A stretch of DNA of 64,000 nucleotides from Gammaproteobacteria bacterium (lineage in GTDB: Bacteria; Pseudomonadota; Gammaproteobacteria; Acidiferrobacterales; Sulfurifustaceae): NCBI GenBank assembly GCA_016199745.1, contig JACQFZ010000071.1, positions 124,001 to 188,000 on the forward strand, given 5' to 3'. Made by a program: the position numbers and the translations under genes. This document shows positions 1 to 9,999 of the stretch, in pieces. The notes under the pieces were generated by a model that worked only from the letters and a program-made list of their open reading frames with translations, ran no database searches and was not told where the DNA came from. Positions within the stretch are counted from its first letter, which is position 1, and each line of letters opens with the position of its first letter.

Positions 1-38
1 CGCTCGCCGCGGCCGGCGGCAAGGATCATCGCCTTCAT
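1..38 (-). CDS. murU: N-acetylmuramate-1-phosphate uridylyltransferase MurU, N-terminal 12 codons only
   Basis: The reverse strand from 38 to the window edge reads MKAMILAAGRGE, the nucleotide-binding start typical of sugar-1-phosphate nucleotidyltransferases. The ATG overlaps the amgK stop codon as ATGA, so the two genes are translationally coupled. In Pseudomonas the AmgK-MurU pair lies next to lptD and converts recycled N-acetylmuramic acid to UDP-MurNAc, which bypasses de novo synthesis. The gene is cut by the window end. The identification rests on this short motif plus the neighbour. Confidence 0.75.
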   Translation of the reverse strand, partial: MKAMILAAGRGE

Positions 39-1036
39 GACCGCCCTTTCGGTACGGCGTCGAGCTCAAGCAATAGCGCGCTCAACGGTGCCAGCTCGTG
101 ATAACGCGATGTGACATCGAGCACGTAACCCAACGTCCGCGGAATATCGTTCAAATACCCTGGCTTACCGTCGCGATGATTGAGTCGAGCGAAGATGCCG
201 GTAGCCTTGAGATGGCGCTGTACTCCCATCCAATCGAACCAACGAAGCAAGCGCGCTTGGCTTTCACTCGATAAAAGACCGGCTTGCTGGGCCTTCGCCT
301 GATAGGCCTGTACCCAACCCTCTACCCGCGCCCGCGGCCACGCCACGTAGCAATCGCGCAACAACGACACCAGATCGTAGGTGATTGGACCATGCACGGC
401 GTCTTGAAAGTCGAGCACGCCGGGACTGGAAGTCGATGTCACCATCAAGTTGCGCGAATGATAGTCACGATGTACCCAGACTTTAGGCTGCTCCAACGCC
501 GACTCAATGAGACAAGTAAAGATGTCGTCGAGCACGGCATTGTGCCGTGCCGACAAAGAGCGGCTAAGATGACACCCCAAGTACCATTGGCGGAACAATT
601 CCATTTCACGCCGCAGCAGCTCGGCATCATAGGGCGGCAGGAACACAGGATCGGTGCGCGTTCCTGACTGTAGGACGATGAGCGCGTCGATCGCATCGCG
701 ATACAACCGCTCGACGGTCGACTCGTTCAACACTTGCAAATAGAGCTTATCGCCAAGATCGCTGATCAGCAGGAACCCGCGCGCCAAATCTTCGGCGATG
801 ATTTCCGGTACATTGAGGCCCAACGCACGAAAACGGCGGGCGATGCGCACGTACGGATGCGAGTCTTCCTTGTCCGGCGGTGCATCCATGACAATAAAAG
901 TTGCACCGCTCGCGGTTTGCACGCGAAAGTAACGCCGAAAGCTCGCATCGGCCGACGCCGGGCGAACGGTACAATGAGAGTCGCTCAAGATTTGTGCCGC
1001 CCATTCGGACAGCGCGGTCAGTCGTTGATCAGACAC
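35..1036 (-). CDS. amgK: N-acetylmuramate/N-acetylglucosamine anomeric kinase AmgK
   Basis: A 333-residue cytoplasmic sugar kinase of the aminoglycoside-phosphotransferase fold. It carries the catalytic loop HRDYHSRNLMV (around residues 190-200), where the Asp is the base and the Asn binds metal, and the following LDFQDAVHGP metal-binding segment. AmgK phosphorylates MurNAc or GlcNAc at C1 during peptidoglycan recycling and feeds MurU. The start is GTG at 1036. The stop overlaps murU by four bases, and the gene diverges from lptD, the arrangement known from Pseudomonas. The family is certain; the AmgK assignment over other APH-fold kinases relies on this context. Confidence 0.88.
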   Translation of the reverse strand: MSDQRLTALSEWAAQILSDSHCTVRPASADASFRRYFRVQTASGATFIVMDAPPDKEDSHPYVRIARRFRALGLNVPEIIAEDLARGFLLISDLGDKLYLQVLNESTVERLYRDAIDALIVLQSGTRTDPVFLPPYDAELLRREMELFRQWYLGCHLSRSLSARHNAVLDDIFTCLIESALEQPKVWVHRDYHSRNLMVTSTSSPGVLDFQDAVHGPITYDLVSLLRDCYVAWPRARVEGWVQAYQAKAQQAGLLSSESQARLLRWFDWMGVQRHLKATGIFARLNHRDGKPGYLNDIPRTLGYVLDVTSRYHELAPLSALLLELDAVPKGRS

Positions 1037-1110
1037 TAGAATAAGTCTCGCGCGTTATGCCTTGATGGAGCGCGCATTGTATGCAAAGTTATCGGGACAT
1101 CATAAACCTC

Positions 1111-3312
1111 ATGCTTCCCCGTTTCCGCAAACCCCGCGAAGCCGTACGGCTTCTACTCTACGCATTGTGCGTCGCGTCCGGGAGCGTATGGGCAGAAGAA
1201 TCCGTCGATACCTGTCCCATCGACCGCGTTACCACTCCGCCGGTCCCGCGGACAGCTTCATCGACACCTGGTCCAACTCATGCTCGCGCCGACAGCGTCG
1301 TTTCGCACAATGCCGATGTTACCGAGCTCAAGGGCAATGCCGAGGTCGAACGCGATGGAGAGCGGGTAGGCGCCGACTATCTGCGCTACAACCGCACAAC
1401 CAGCCAAGCAGACGCCAACGGTAACGTCACGATGACCTCGCCGGACGGCGCGCAATTCCGAACGGGCGAGGCCCATCTCAAGCTCAACGATCGCATCGGC
1501 TTCACCGATGCCGGCACTTTCCGCCTGCCGACGAACCAAGGCCGCGGCGACATGCAGCACACCGACTTCGAAGGCAAGGACATGACGCGCCTCAAAGATG
1601 TGCGCTTCACCACCTGCCCCGAGGGACGCAACGACTGGTACTTACACGCCCGCACGCTCGATCTCGATAACAAAGAAGATCTCGGCACCGCACACCAGGT
1701 CACGCTCGATATCGGCGGCGTGCCGCTGATATATCTGCCCTACCTCAGTTTCCCAATATCGAACGAGCGTAAGAGCGGCTTCCTGATGCCGGAGTTCGGT
1801 TATGGCAGCGATCTCGGAGTTATCGTTGCCGCGCCGTACTACTTCAACCTAGCGCCTAATTACGATGCGACCCTGACGCCGCGGCTGCTGACCGAACGCG
1901 GCCTGCAATGGCGTGGTCAATTTCGATATTTAGGGCCTGGCTTCGAAGGCATATTCGACGGCGAATACCTACACGACGACAAACAGACGGAAGAGGACCG
2001 CGCCGCCTGGCGGCTGTTGCACGACCAGACGTTTAATGCCTTTTGGACGGCAAAAGTCGATCTGCGCCGCGTGTCCGATGCAAGTTACGTGAATGACTTC
2101 GGCGAGCGTCTTACCGAAACTAGCGCCACCGATTTGCCGCAGAATGCCGAGCTCACTTACCGCGGCGCAATTTGGACGTTTTCCGTGCGCGCTTCCGACT
2201 ATCAATCGCTCGACCGCTCGGTCGATCCGCTCAGCCGGCCGTATGCCCGCTTACCGCAACTCTTGTTGAGCGCACAACCGCCGGTGACAGTCAGCGGACT
2301 ACAGTACGGTTTCGATAGCGAGTTCAACCGCTTCAAACGCGATGTCGGCCTAATCGCGAATCGCACGAATTTGAATCCATCCGTCAAGCTGCCGGTGTCG
2401 CGGCCATACGGTTTCGTGACGCCCGAGCTTGGTTGGCGCTATATCGATTACTCGCTGGAACGTACCACCGAGCCCGATCCTAATTTCTCTATCGATGCGC
2501 CATTCGCCGATCTGGACAGCGGGCTGTTCTTCGACCGCGAATTCACATTCGGTGGCAAGGCCTATTCGCAGACGCTCGAACCCCGGCTTTACTATTTGTA
2601 TGTCCCCTATCGCGAGCAACGGCAAATATCGTCGAAATTGCTTTTCGATTCCGGGGTACCGGAATTTACCTATGCCAATTTGTTCCGTAACAATCGCTTT
2701 GTCGGCGGTGATCGCATCGGCGATGCTAACCAATTGGCCATCGGTATAACCTCGCACCTCATGAACCAGAACGGCGCCGATCTTTTCGCCGTCAGCATCG
2801 GCCGTATCCACTACTTCAACGAACGCCGCGTCGTCTTAAGCGGCGGCGAAGGCCTGTTCGACGACTCGTCGAACATCATCGCCGAGGCCATTGCCTACCC
2901 GGCGTCAAGCTGGCTGGCGCGCACGACTGTTCAATACGAGCCCGAGATCAATGCCGCGGTACGCAGTAATTCCTACATCGAGTATCAGCCCGGTTCGCAC
3001 AAGTTCTTTACGATCGGTTACCGGCGCGAACGCGGCTCCAAGGAAGAAGTCGACATAGCGCTCGAATGGCCGTTATGGGGGCCATGGGCATTACAGACCC
3101 GATCGCTCTACTCGACGCGCGACAATGAGAACCATGAGAGCACGGTCGGGCTCCAGTACAACGCCTGTTGTTGGGCGGTGCGGCTGTACGCCAATCGACG
3201 CCTGACACAAACCGACGAAGATGCGTCCGATGGAACGCCGTTCACCGAGCAGCGCACCAACTTCGGTTTTGAGATCGAGCTGGCCGGCCTCGGCAATTCC
3301 GCCCGTCGCTAA
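1111..3312 (+). CDS. lptD: LPS-assembly outer-membrane protein LptD
   Basis: Beta-barrel protein that, with LptE, inserts lipopolysaccharide into the outer leaflet of the outer membrane. Starting at ATG 1111 gives about 733 residues with a compact signal peptide ending VWA-EE; ATG 1081 is an alternative that adds ten residues. The mature protein has the LptA-like N-terminal jellyroll (NADVTELKGNAEVERDG) and then a large barrel. Four cysteines sit where LptD disulfides are expected: one soon after the signal peptide, one in TTCPEGRNDW, and an adjacent pair in YNACCWAVR near the C-terminus. surA, whose product helps fold this barrel, lies next downstream. Confidence 0.95.
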   Translation: MLPRFRKPREAVRLLLYALCVASGSVWAEESVDTCPIDRVTTPPVPRTASSTPGPTHARADSVVSHNADVTELKGNAEVERDGERVGADYLRYNRTTSQADANGNVTMTSPDGAQFRTGEAHLKLNDRIGFTDAGTFRLPTNQGRGDMQHTDFEGKDMTRLKDVRFTTCPEGRNDWYLHARTLDLDNKEDLGTAHQVTLDIGGVPLIYLPYLSFPISNERKSGFLMPEFGYGSDLGVIVAAPYYFNLAPNYDATLTPRLLTERGLQWRGQFRYLGPGFEGIFDGEYLHDDKQTEEDRAAWRLLHDQTFNAFWTAKVDLRRVSDASYVNDFGERLTETSATDLPQNAELTYRGAIWTFSVRASDYQSLDRSVDPLSRPYARLPQLLLSAQPPVTVSGLQYGFDSEFNRFKRDVGLIANRTNLNPSVKLPVSRPYGFVTPELGWRYIDYSLERTTEPDPNFSIDAPFADLDSGLFFDREFTFGGKAYSQTLEPRLYYLYVPYREQRQISSKLLFDSGVPEFTYANLFRNNRFVGGDRIGDANQLAIGITSHLMNQNGADLFAVSIGRIHYFNERRVVLSGGEGLFDDSSNIIAEAIAYPASSWLARTTVQYEPEINAAVRSNSYIEYQPGSHKFFTIGYRRERGSKEEVDIALEWPLWGPWALQTRSLYSTRDNENHESTVGLQYNACCWAVRLYANRRLTQTDEDASDGTPFTEQRTNFGFEIELAGLGNSARR

Positions 3313-3440
3313 CGGAATCGTTGGCGACTGTAAAATCAGCCATTTTTCCATTTCTCCAAACGACTACGCCGCGCCACAGCTCCAATAGCAGCGACACCCT
3401 GTGATACGCTCGCGCTATCCGGATTCGATCGAGAACTGTC

Positions 3441-4751
3441 ATGCGCTTACTTTTCATTCCTTGTCTGCTTGCCGCACTGCTGGTCCCAGCGACCGCGTCG
3501 GCGGTGGCAGCGACCAGCAACCAAGTAAAGGACGTCGATCGCGTCGTCGCGATCGTCAACAACGATGTCATCACGCTTACCGAGCTCGAGGCGCGGCTGC
3601 ATGAAGTAAAGGAGCAGCTCGCCGCGCAAAAGATCAAGTCGCCGCCGGATGACGTGCTGCGCCGACAGCTGCTGGAGCGGATGATCGTCGATCAGCTGCA
3701 GTTGCAGCTCGCCGCGCAAACCGGCATCCGCGTCACCGACCAGGACATCGAACAGGCGCTGCAGTCCATCGCCAGCCGCAATCAGATGACGGTCGACAAG
3801 CTCTATGAAACGGTTAAGCAACAGGGGATCGACCGGGCGGCCTATCGCGCGCAGCTGCGCGATCAAATAATGATGCAGCAGCTCACCGAGCGCGAAGTCA
3901 ACAATCGCATCAACATCAGCGATAGCGAGATTAACAATTTCATCGAGCAAAGCCGCGCGCAACCGGCCGCCGACGAGTTCGAGCTGTCGCATATTTATCT
4001 CCCCATTCCCGAATCGGCCACCCCCGAGCAAATTCAAGCGGCGAAGAAACGCGCCGACGACGTCTCTCGGCAGATCAAAGCCGGTGAAGATTTCGCGCGC
4101 GCCGCGGTGACTTATTCGCAGGGCGCGGAAGCGCTCAAGGGCGGCCACATCGGTTGGAAGAGCGCCGGCCAACTGCCGGAGCTGTTCGTCGGCGCCCTCG
4201 AAAAATTAAAGCCGGGCGAGGTCAGCGACGTGCTGCGTGGCCCGAACGGGTTCCATCTGCTGCGACTCAATCAACGTCGCGGCGGCGCCATTAAAGAAGA
4301 AGCGGTACAACAAACGCGCGTCCGTCATATCCTCATTAAGCCCACCGAAATTCAAACGCGCGACGAGGTGACCCAAACTTTGCGTCGCCTGCGCGAGCGC
4401 ATCAGCAACGGTGAAGATTTTGACCAACTGGCGCACGCCTATTCCGAAGATCCGCTATCCGCCAGTAAGGGCGGCGATCTCGGCTGGATAAATCCGGGAC
4501 AGGTCGTGCCCGAGTTCGAGCGCGCCATGAACGCCCTAACGCCGGGACAAACCAGCGAGCCGGTGGCTTCGCCGTTCGGCTTGCACCTCATCCAAGTGCT
4601 CGACCGCCGCCAAGCGATGACGGACGAGCGCGCCCGTCTGACAGCGCGCAAACAAATCCACGCACGCAAGGCCGACGATCGTTATGAGCAATGGCTACGG
4701 CGACTGCGGGATGAGGCCTATGTCGAGGTTATGCTGGACGAAGTTGACTGA
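3441..4751 (+). CDS. surA: Periplasmic chaperone and peptidyl-prolyl isomerase SurA
   Basis: A 436-residue protein with a signal peptide (MRLLFIPCLLAALLVPATASA), an N-terminal chaperone domain beginning VDRVVAIVNNDVITLTELEAR, and two tandem parvulin domains. The parvulin domains start near HIYLPIPESATPEQ and RHILIKPTEIQTRDE, and each ends in a GPNGFHLL/SPFGLHLI-type motif. SurA escorts unfolded outer-membrane proteins, including LptD, to the BAM machine. It lies 128 bp after lptD in the usual gammaproteobacterial order and is followed by pdxA. Length and domain order are normal. Confidence 0.96.
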   Translation: MRLLFIPCLLAALLVPATASAVAATSNQVKDVDRVVAIVNNDVITLTELEARLHEVKEQLAAQKIKSPPDDVLRRQLLERMIVDQLQLQLAAQTGIRVTDQDIEQALQSIASRNQMTVDKLYETVKQQGIDRAAYRAQLRDQIMMQQLTEREVNNRINISDSEINNFIEQSRAQPAADEFELSHIYLPIPESATPEQIQAAKKRADDVSRQIKAGEDFARAAVTYSQGAEALKGGHIGWKSAGQLPELFVGALEKLKPGEVSDVLRGPNGFHLLRLNQRRGGAIKEEAVQQTRVRHILIKPTEIQTRDEVTQTLRRLRERISNGEDFDQLAHAYSEDPLSASKGGDLGWINPGQVVPEFERAMNALTPGQTSEPVASPFGLHLIQVLDRRQAMTDERARLTARKQIHARKADDRYEQWLRRLRDEAYVEVMLDEVD

Positions 4752-4838
4752 TTTGCCGCTCGCCCTTCGTTAACTCTCTGCTCCTGGGAGAAGGGCTAGG
4801 AATGCATACGGTATTTATCGTCGGGGCGAACTGCGACT

Positions 4839-4876
4839 TCCCTCACCCCATCCCTCTCCCGAAGGGAGAGGGGGAG
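4839..4876. repeat. Dispersed CCCTCTCCC hairpin repeat, copy 1
   Basis: CCCTCTCCC (4852-4860) and GGGAGAGGG (4864-4872) form a perfect nine-base hairpin with a GAA loop, preceded by CCCTCACCCCAT. Related paired hairpins occur at 8597, 39634 and 61009. It lies directly before the pdxA start, so it may influence pdxA mRNA, but no function is shown. Confidence 0.75.
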
Positions 4877-4887
4877 TTAGTACGCTG

Positions 4888-5880
4888 ATGCGACCTGTAA
4901 TAGTTGCCCTAACGCCGGGGGAACCTGCCGGCGTCGGACCCGAGCTCTGTGCGCGGCTCGCCCTGCAGCCGCGCGATTTCGGGTTGGTCTTCATCGGTGA
5001 TCCGACGGTATTACAAGCGCGGGCGCGCTTGCTCAATCTGACATTGCCGTTGTCGCCGTGGCCCGGACGCACCGCCGCGGCCGCCGCCGGAACCTACGTC
5101 CTGCCGATCAACGCCGCCCACCCAGTCACACCCGGCCGACTCGATCCGGCGAATGCCGCGTACGTACTCGAAACGTTGCGGGTGGCGGTCGACGGCTGTC
5201 TGCATGACGAATTCGACGCGCTGGTCACCGGGCCGGTACACAAAGGCATCCTGAACGACGCCGGTATTCCATTCACCGGCCATACCGAGTTCTTCGGCGA
5301 GCGCACGAGCGCACAACCGGTGATGATGCTCACCTGCCCCGGTCTACGTGTGGCGCTTGCGACCACGCACCTGCCGCTAGCCGAGGTTAGCCGCCATATC
5401 ACGCCGGAGCTGCTGCACCGCGTACTGACCATTCTGCAGCGCGACTTGCGCGAAAAATTCAACATCGCCGAGCCACGCATCGCCGTCTGCGGCCTGAACC
5501 CGCATGCCGGCGAAGGCGGACACCTAGGACGCGAAGAAATCGATGTGATCGAACCGGTGCTGAAACAGCTCAATGCCAGCGGCATGCGCCTGCGTGGGCC
5601 GTTACCGGCCGATACCGCGTTCCTGCCGTCGAACTTGGCTGAGGTCGACGCGGTACTGGCGATGTATCACGACCAAGGCTTGCCGGTGCTAAAGCATCGC
5701 GATTTCGCGCACGCGGTGAACGTGACCTTAGGATTACCGTTCATCCGCACCTCGGTCGATCACGGCACCGCGCTCGAACTCGCCGGCAGCGGCCGCGCCG
5801 ATCCGTCAAGTCTGCTGGCGGCGCTGGCGCTCGCGGTTGAGCTGGCGAAAGCGAAACAGTCGGTACACGGTTCGGCATGA
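4888..5880 (+). CDS. pdxA: 4-hydroxythreonine-4-phosphate dehydrogenase PdxA
   Basis: A 330-residue metal- and NAD-dependent enzyme of the DXP-dependent pyridoxal phosphate pathway. It oxidises 4-phosphooxy-L-threonine; the product decarboxylates and PdxJ condenses it into pyridoxine phosphate. Family marks include the N-terminal [12 protein letters not shown], the metal-site segment [16 protein letters not shown], and [11 protein letters not shown]. It follows surA and overlaps rsmA by ATGA, the conserved surA-pdxA-rsmA order. The ATG at 4888 is preceded by a purine-rich GGGGGAG belonging to the repeat. Confidence 0.96.
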   Translation: MRPVIVALTPGEPAGVGPELCARLALQPRDFGLVFIGDPTVLQARARLLNLTLPLSPWPGRTAAAAAGTYVLPINAAHPVTPGRLDPANAAYVLETLRVAVDGCLHDEFDALVTGPVHKGILNDAGIPFTGHTEFFGERTSAQPVMMLTCPGLRVALATTHLPLAEVSRHITPELLHRVLTILQRDLREKFNIAEPRIAVCGLNPHAGEGGHLGREEIDVIEPVLKQLNASGMRLRGPLPADTAFLPSNLAEVDAVLAMYHDQGLPVLKHRDFAHAVNVTLGLPFIRTSVDHGTALELAGSGRADPSSLLAALALAVELAKAKQSVHGSA

Positions 5881-6668
5881 CCGATTTCCTAAGACCGCGC
5901 AAACGCTTCGGTCAACACTTCCTGCACGACCGCTCGATCATCGAGCGCATCGTCAACGCCCTTAATCCGCGGCCCGGCGAAACCATCGTCGAAATCGGCC
6001 CCGGCCGCGGCGCGCTGACATTGCCGTTGCTCGAACGCGCCGGCACATTGCACGCCGTCGAGCTCGACCGTGATCTAGCGGCGCGCCTGCCGGCACTGAC
6101 TGCCGGTCAGGGTCAGCTGGTGCTGCATCAAGCCGATGCACTCACGTTCAACTTTGCCAACCTCGCGCAAACGCAACCGCTACGCATCATCGGCAATCTG
6201 CCGTACAACATCTCGACGCCGCTGCTATTTCATTTGCTCGATCATGCCAGTGCCATCACCGACATGGTGTTCATGTTGCAAAAAGAAGTCGCCGACCGCA
6301 TGGTGGCGGCGCCGGACATGGAAGACTACGGCCGCTTGAGCGTAATGATTCAGTGGCGCTGCCAGGTCGAACACCTGTTCGACGTCGGCCCCGGCGCATT
6401 CACACCGCCGCCGAAGGTCGACTCCAGCATCGTCCGCCTGCGCCCGCGACCGGCAGCCGACATCCAACAAACCCATCCGGAAAATTTCTATCGCGTCGTG
6501 AAGGCGGCGTTTGCGCAGCGGCGTAAGACGTTACGCAACTGTTTGCGCGGCTTGATCGACGATGCCGGCTTTGCCGCTGCCGGCATCGACCCGGTGCGGC
6601 GGGCGGAGACGTTGTCGTTGGCAGAATTTGCCCGACTCACAGCACAGATAAAAACTAATTCTATGTAG
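5877..6668 (+). CDS. rsmA: 16S rRNA (A1518/A1519-N6,N6)-dimethyltransferase RsmA/KsgA
   Basis: A 263-residue S-adenosylmethionine-dependent enzyme that dimethylates two adjacent adenines in the 3'-terminal hairpin of 16S rRNA, late in 30S assembly. It has the N-terminal RKRFGQHFL motif, the SAM-binding [10 protein letters not shown], and catalytic NLPYNIS. The C-terminal small domain contains [13 protein letters not shown]. The start codon overlaps the pdxA stop (ATGA), suggesting coupling. Length is normal for the family. Confidence 0.97.
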   Translation: MTDFLRPRKRFGQHFLHDRSIIERIVNALNPRPGETIVEIGPGRGALTLPLLERAGTLHAVELDRDLAARLPALTAGQGQLVLHQADALTFNFANLAQTQPLRIIGNLPYNISTPLLFHLLDHASAITDMVFMLQKEVADRMVAAPDMEDYGRLSVMIQWRCQVEHLFDVGPGAFTPPPKVDSSIVRLRPRPAADIQQTHPENFYRVVKAAFAQRRKTLRNCLRGLIDDAGFAAAGIDPVRRAETLSLAEFARLTAQIKTNSM

Positions 6669-6740
6669 GGTGGGCAACACCTTTCTGCCCACATGTTTCT
6701 ATTGAATCCGCGTGGGCAGAAAGGCACTGCCCACCCTACA
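6664..6740. repeat. GTAGGGTGGGCA inverted repeat between convergent genes
   Basis: A 29-base left arm (6664-6692, beginning TGTAGGGTGGGCA) and a right arm (6712-6740, ending TGCCCACCCTACA) are complementary except for three central bases, with a 19-base spacer. It sits between the 3' ends of rsmA and recQ, starting inside the rsmA stop region, and could terminate transcription in both directions. Similar motifs are common intergenic repeats in Proteobacteria. Confidence 0.85.
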
Positions 6741-6744
6741 TTTT

Positions 6745-8577
6745 TTATTCGTTGCCGCGCGCGATCTCGCTCAATATTTTTTCACCATACGCTTCGAGCT
6801 TTTTCGCACCCACACCAGAAATGCCGCGCAACTGATCGAGCGTACGCGGACACGCATCGGCGATTTCGCGCAGCGTGGCGTCGTGAAAAATGATATAGGC
6901 CGGCATACCCTGCGATTTCGCAGTCTCCGAGCGCCACACGCGCAGACGTTCGTACAGCCCCAGTGCGGTGGGCGACAACCCTTCCACGGCGATACCCGCA
7001 CGTTGTACGCGCTCGGTCCGTTCGCGTCGCGCCGGCGGACGTGCGATTTGCTTGCGCAACATGACTTGGCGCTCGCCCTTCAGCACCGCGCGGCTCGCTT
7101 CCGTTAACACCAGCGTGCCGTAAGCGTCGTGATCCACCGCCAGCAAACCGGCGGCAATCAACTGGCGTAACACCGTGCGCCAATCAGTCTCCGACAAATC
7201 GGCACCGACACCGAATACCGACAGCGTGTCGTGGCGCCACTGCTTCACTTTGTCGGTCGTTTGACCGCGCAACACGTCGGTCACATGACCGGCGCCAAAG
7301 CGCTGACCCCGTTCTTTCCATAAGCGGGCGACGCAGGACAGCACCTTCTGCGCGGCGATCGTGCCGTCCCATACCTGCGGTGGATCGAGACAGTTATCGC
7401 AATTGCCGCAGGCCCGTCCGCTTTCACCGAAATAGGCGAGCAAACGCACGCGCCGGCATTCGCTGGTTTCGCAAAACCCGAGCATGGCGTCGAGCTTAGC
7501 GCCGGAAATGCGTTTGTAATTTTCGTTGGCTTCCGAACCGTCGATCAGCCGCCGTTGCTGCACCACATCCTGCAAGCCATAGGCGAGCCAGGCGTTAGCC
7601 GGTAAACCGTCACGGCCGGCACGACCCGTTTCTTGGTAATAGCCCTCGATACTCTTCGGCAGATCGAGATGCGCCACGAAGCGCACGTCCGGTTTGTCGA
7701 TGCCCATGCCAAAGGCGATCGTCGCCACCATCACCATGCCGTCTTCGCGTAGAAAGCGTGTTTGATGGCGTTGGCGCGTCCCGCCGTCCATGCCGGCGTG
7801 ATACGGCAACGCATTGACACCGTCGGCGACCAGCGCGGCGGCGGTTTCCTCCACCTTGGCGCGCGACAAGCAATAAACGATGCCGGCGTCACCGGCGTGC
7901 TCGGCACGAATGAAATCGAGCAATTGCTTACGCCCGTTGTTCTTCTCGACGATGCGATAGCGGATATTCGGCCGGTCGAAGCTCGACACGAATATGCGCG
8001 CGTCGTCGAGCGCGAGCCGCTTGATGATCTCGGCCCGGGTGGCGCTGTCGGCGGTCGCCGTCAACGCGATCCGCGGCACCGACGGCCAGCGCTCGTGCAA
8101 CACTGATAACTGGATATATTCCGGACGGAAGTCGTGGCCCCACTGCGAGACGCAGTGAGCCTCGTCGATGGCAAACAGTGCGACCTTGGCGCGATCGAGC
8201 AGGCTCAAACAGCGCTCCGTCAGCAAGCGCTCAGGCGCGACGTACAGCAGATCGAGCTTGCCGTCGACCACGTCGCGCTCGACGCGATCAGCCTCGCGCC
8301 AATCGAGCGTCGAATTGAGGAACGCGGCGTTGACGCCGACTTCGCGCAATGCCGTCACTTGATCCTGCATCAACGCGATCAACGGCGAGACGACAACGCC
8401 GATGCCGTCGCGCAACAACGCCGGAATTTGGTAACACAACGATTTGCCGCCGCCGGTCGGCATCAGCACCAGACAATCGCCACCGGCGCTGACCTGCTCG
8501 ACGACCTCGGCTTGCTGACCGCGGAACACGGGATAGCCGAAGACGTCGTTGAGAATTTTTAGCGCGCGTTGGTCCAT
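6745..8577 (-). CDS. recQ: ATP-dependent DNA helicase RecQ
   Basis: A 610-residue 3'-5' superfamily 2 helicase acting in recombination and stalled-fork repair. It shows Walker A ([16 protein letters not shown]), the DEAH box with the RecQ-specific aromatic loop ([18 protein letters not shown]), and helicase C motifs ([22 protein letters not shown]). These are followed by the RQC zinc cysteines (CETSECRR and CGNCDNC) and a C-terminal HRDC domain ([15 protein letters not shown] onward). This is the full bacterial RecQ architecture at normal length. It faces rsmA convergently. Confidence 0.97.
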   Translation of the reverse strand: MDQRALKILNDVFGYPVFRGQQAEVVEQVSAGGDCLVLMPTGGGKSLCYQIPALLRDGIGVVVSPLIALMQDQVTALREVGVNAAFLNSTLDWREADRVERDVVDGKLDLLYVAPERLLTERCLSLLDRAKVALFAIDEAHCVSQWGHDFRPEYIQLSVLHERWPSVPRIALTATADSATRAEIIKRLALDDARIFVSSFDRPNIRYRIVEKNNGRKQLLDFIRAEHAGDAGIVYCLSRAKVEETAAALVADGVNALPYHAGMDGGTRQRHQTRFLREDGMVMVATIAFGMGIDKPDVRFVAHLDLPKSIEGYYQETGRAGRDGLPANAWLAYGLQDVVQQRRLIDGSEANENYKRISGAKLDAMLGFCETSECRRVRLLAYFGESGRACGNCDNCLDPPQVWDGTIAAQKVLSCVARLWKERGQRFGAGHVTDVLRGQTTDKVKQWRHDTLSVFGVGADLSETDWRTVLRQLIAAGLLAVDHDAYGTLVLTEASRAVLKGERQVMLRKQIARPPARRERTERVQRAGIAVEGLSPTALGLYERLRVWRSETAKSQGMPAYIIFHDATLREIADACPRTLDQLRGISGVGAKKLEAYGEKILSEIARGNE

Positions 8578-8596
8578 TGCGAATGCTAACTCCGCG

Positions 8597-8703
8597 CCCC
8601 GCTCTCCCGTTGCGGGAGAGCAGAAGGGGGAACGGGGTAATCATAATTGATTTGCATGATACCCCCTCTCCTCTGTCCCCTCTCCGGCAACGGGAGAGGG
8701 GAA
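8597..8703. repeat. Dispersed CCCTCTCCC paired-hairpin repeat, copy 2
   Basis: Two hairpins face each other: GCTCTCCCG/CGGGAGAGC (8601-8609 with 8613-8621) and CCCCTCTCC/GGAGAGGGG (8677-8685 with 8693-8701). They are separated by about 55 bp containing GGTAATCATAATTG. The paired layout resembles the copy at 61009-61100, as in REP/BIME-type elements. It lies between plsC and recQ on the reverse strand and could stall or end read-through. Confidence 0.8.
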
Positions 8704-8740
8704 CTCTGTTTGAACGACTTACCCCGCTTACGCGGAAATC

Positions 8741-9445
8741 CTATTCGAGTAATCGCATCGTTTGGGTAATCCACGCCTCCGCCTCGCGATTGATTTGCTC
8801 GGCGGTCTTGCCGCGCGTTTCGATCGCCGGGCCAATGACGACGTCGATCGTGCCGGGGCGCTTGCGCAAACCGTGCCGCGGCCAATAGTGCCCGGCATTA
8901 TGCGCAACCGGTACCACCAAGCAGCCGCTCTCCGACGCCAGCACCGCACCGCCTATCCCCCAGCGACGACGCTGACCGGGCATGACCCGCGTGCCTTCGG
9001 GGAACACCGTGATCCAGATACCTTCCGCCAGACGCGCGCGCCCTTGATGGACGACTTGCTGCATGGCGCGCCGGCCGGAGCGGCGATCGATAGCGATCGG
9101 CTTCAATAACGCCAGCGCCCAGCCGAACAACGGAATCCACAACAACTCGCGCTTCAATACCCAAGTCTGCGGCGGAAAGATTTGCGCGAAGGCGAGCGTT
9201 TCCCAGGCCGACTGATGCTTGGCCATGATGATCGCCGGGCCGGAAGGCAAATGCTCGCGTCCCTGTACTCGATAGCCAACGCCGCACAACACGCGCACCA
9301 GCCACACGTGGAAGCACGCCCAGCGGCTGATGAAATAAAAACGCAGCGGAAACGGGAACGGAAACGTCAGCAGCGACAACGGCGCCCAAATTGCAACCGC
9401 GAGCCACATGATGGCGCTAAACAGGAGCCCACGGAGGAAGTGCAT
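8741..9445 (-). CDS. plsC: 1-acyl-sn-glycerol-3-phosphate acyltransferase, PlsC family
   Basis: A 234-residue membrane-bound acyltransferase that makes phosphatidic acid from lysophosphatidic acid. A hydrophobic N-terminus (about residues 5-30) precedes the catalytic motif KHQSAWETL, an HX4E variant of the usual HX4D, and the phosphate-binding motif FPEGTR. It is last in the glyQ-glyS-gmhB-plsC operon, and its ATG shares one base with the gmhB stop (TAATG). The same operon order is known in Pseudomonas, where this gene is often an accessory PlsC paralogue, so a second plsC may exist elsewhere in the genome. Confidence 0.88.
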   Translation of the reverse strand: MHFLRGLLFSAIMWLAVAIWAPLSLLTFPFPFPLRFYFISRWACFHVWLVRVLCGVGYRVQGREHLPSGPAIIMAKHQSAWETLAFAQIFPPQTWVLKRELLWIPLFGWALALLKPIAIDRRSGRRAMQQVVHQGRARLAEGIWITVFPEGTRVMPGQRRRWGIGGAVLASESGCLVVPVAHNAGHYWPRHGLRKRPGTIDVVIGPAIETRGKTAEQINREAEAWITQTMRLLE

Positions 9446-9993
9446 TAAGCCGCCGGCAGATCACCCGAAAGTAGCGCGTCGGTAAACGCCGCTAAATCGT
9501 CGTACACCGGCACCTCGAGTTGCTTGTTCTTGCGCAGCGTGCGCCGACCTTTGCCGGTGCGCACCAACACCGGCCGCGCGGTCGCGTCGCGCGCGGCGAT
9601 TAAATCGCGTTCGCTATCGCCGACGGCATAAACGTTTTGCAAATTCACTTTCAATCGATCCGCCACTTCCTCGAACAAACCCGGCAGCGGCTTACGGCAA
9701 CGACAACCGTCGTCGGGACCGTGCGGGCAAAAATAAATCGAATCGATTTCGCCGCCCTTGGCGCGCACGGCCTCGATCATCTTGGCGTGGATCTGCATCA
9801 ACATATCGGTGTCGAACAGGCCACGGGCCACACCCGACTGATTACTGATGACGACCACGCGATAACCCTCGCGATGCAAGCGCGCAATCGCTTCCAAACT
9901 CCCGGGAACCGGGATCCATTCTTCCGGCGACTTGATGTAATCGTCGGCGTCCTGGTTGATCACACCGTCGCGGTCGAGGATGACGATTTTCAT
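9445..9993 (-). CDS. gmhB: D-glycero-beta-D-manno-heptose-1,7-bisphosphate 7-phosphatase GmhB
   Basis: A 182-residue HAD-superfamily phosphatase of the ADP-heptose pathway that supplies the LPS inner core. It carries the nucleophile motif LDRDGVIN at the N-terminus, SNQSG, the zinc-binding cysteine cluster CPHGPDDGCRCRKP that marks this subfamily, and the acidic motif VGDSERDL. It starts six bases after the glyS stop and overlaps plsC by one base, so it is an operon member. Confidence 0.95.
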   Translation of the reverse strand: MKIVILDRDGVINQDADDYIKSPEEWIPVPGSLEAIARLHREGYRVVVISNQSGVARGLFDTDMLMQIHAKMIEAVRAKGGEIDSIYFCPHGPDDGCRCRKPLPGLFEEVADRLKVNLQNVYAVGDSERDLIAARDATARPVLVRTGKGRRTLRKNKQLEVPVYDDLAAFTDALLSGDLPAA

Positions 9994-9999
9994 CGCGGT

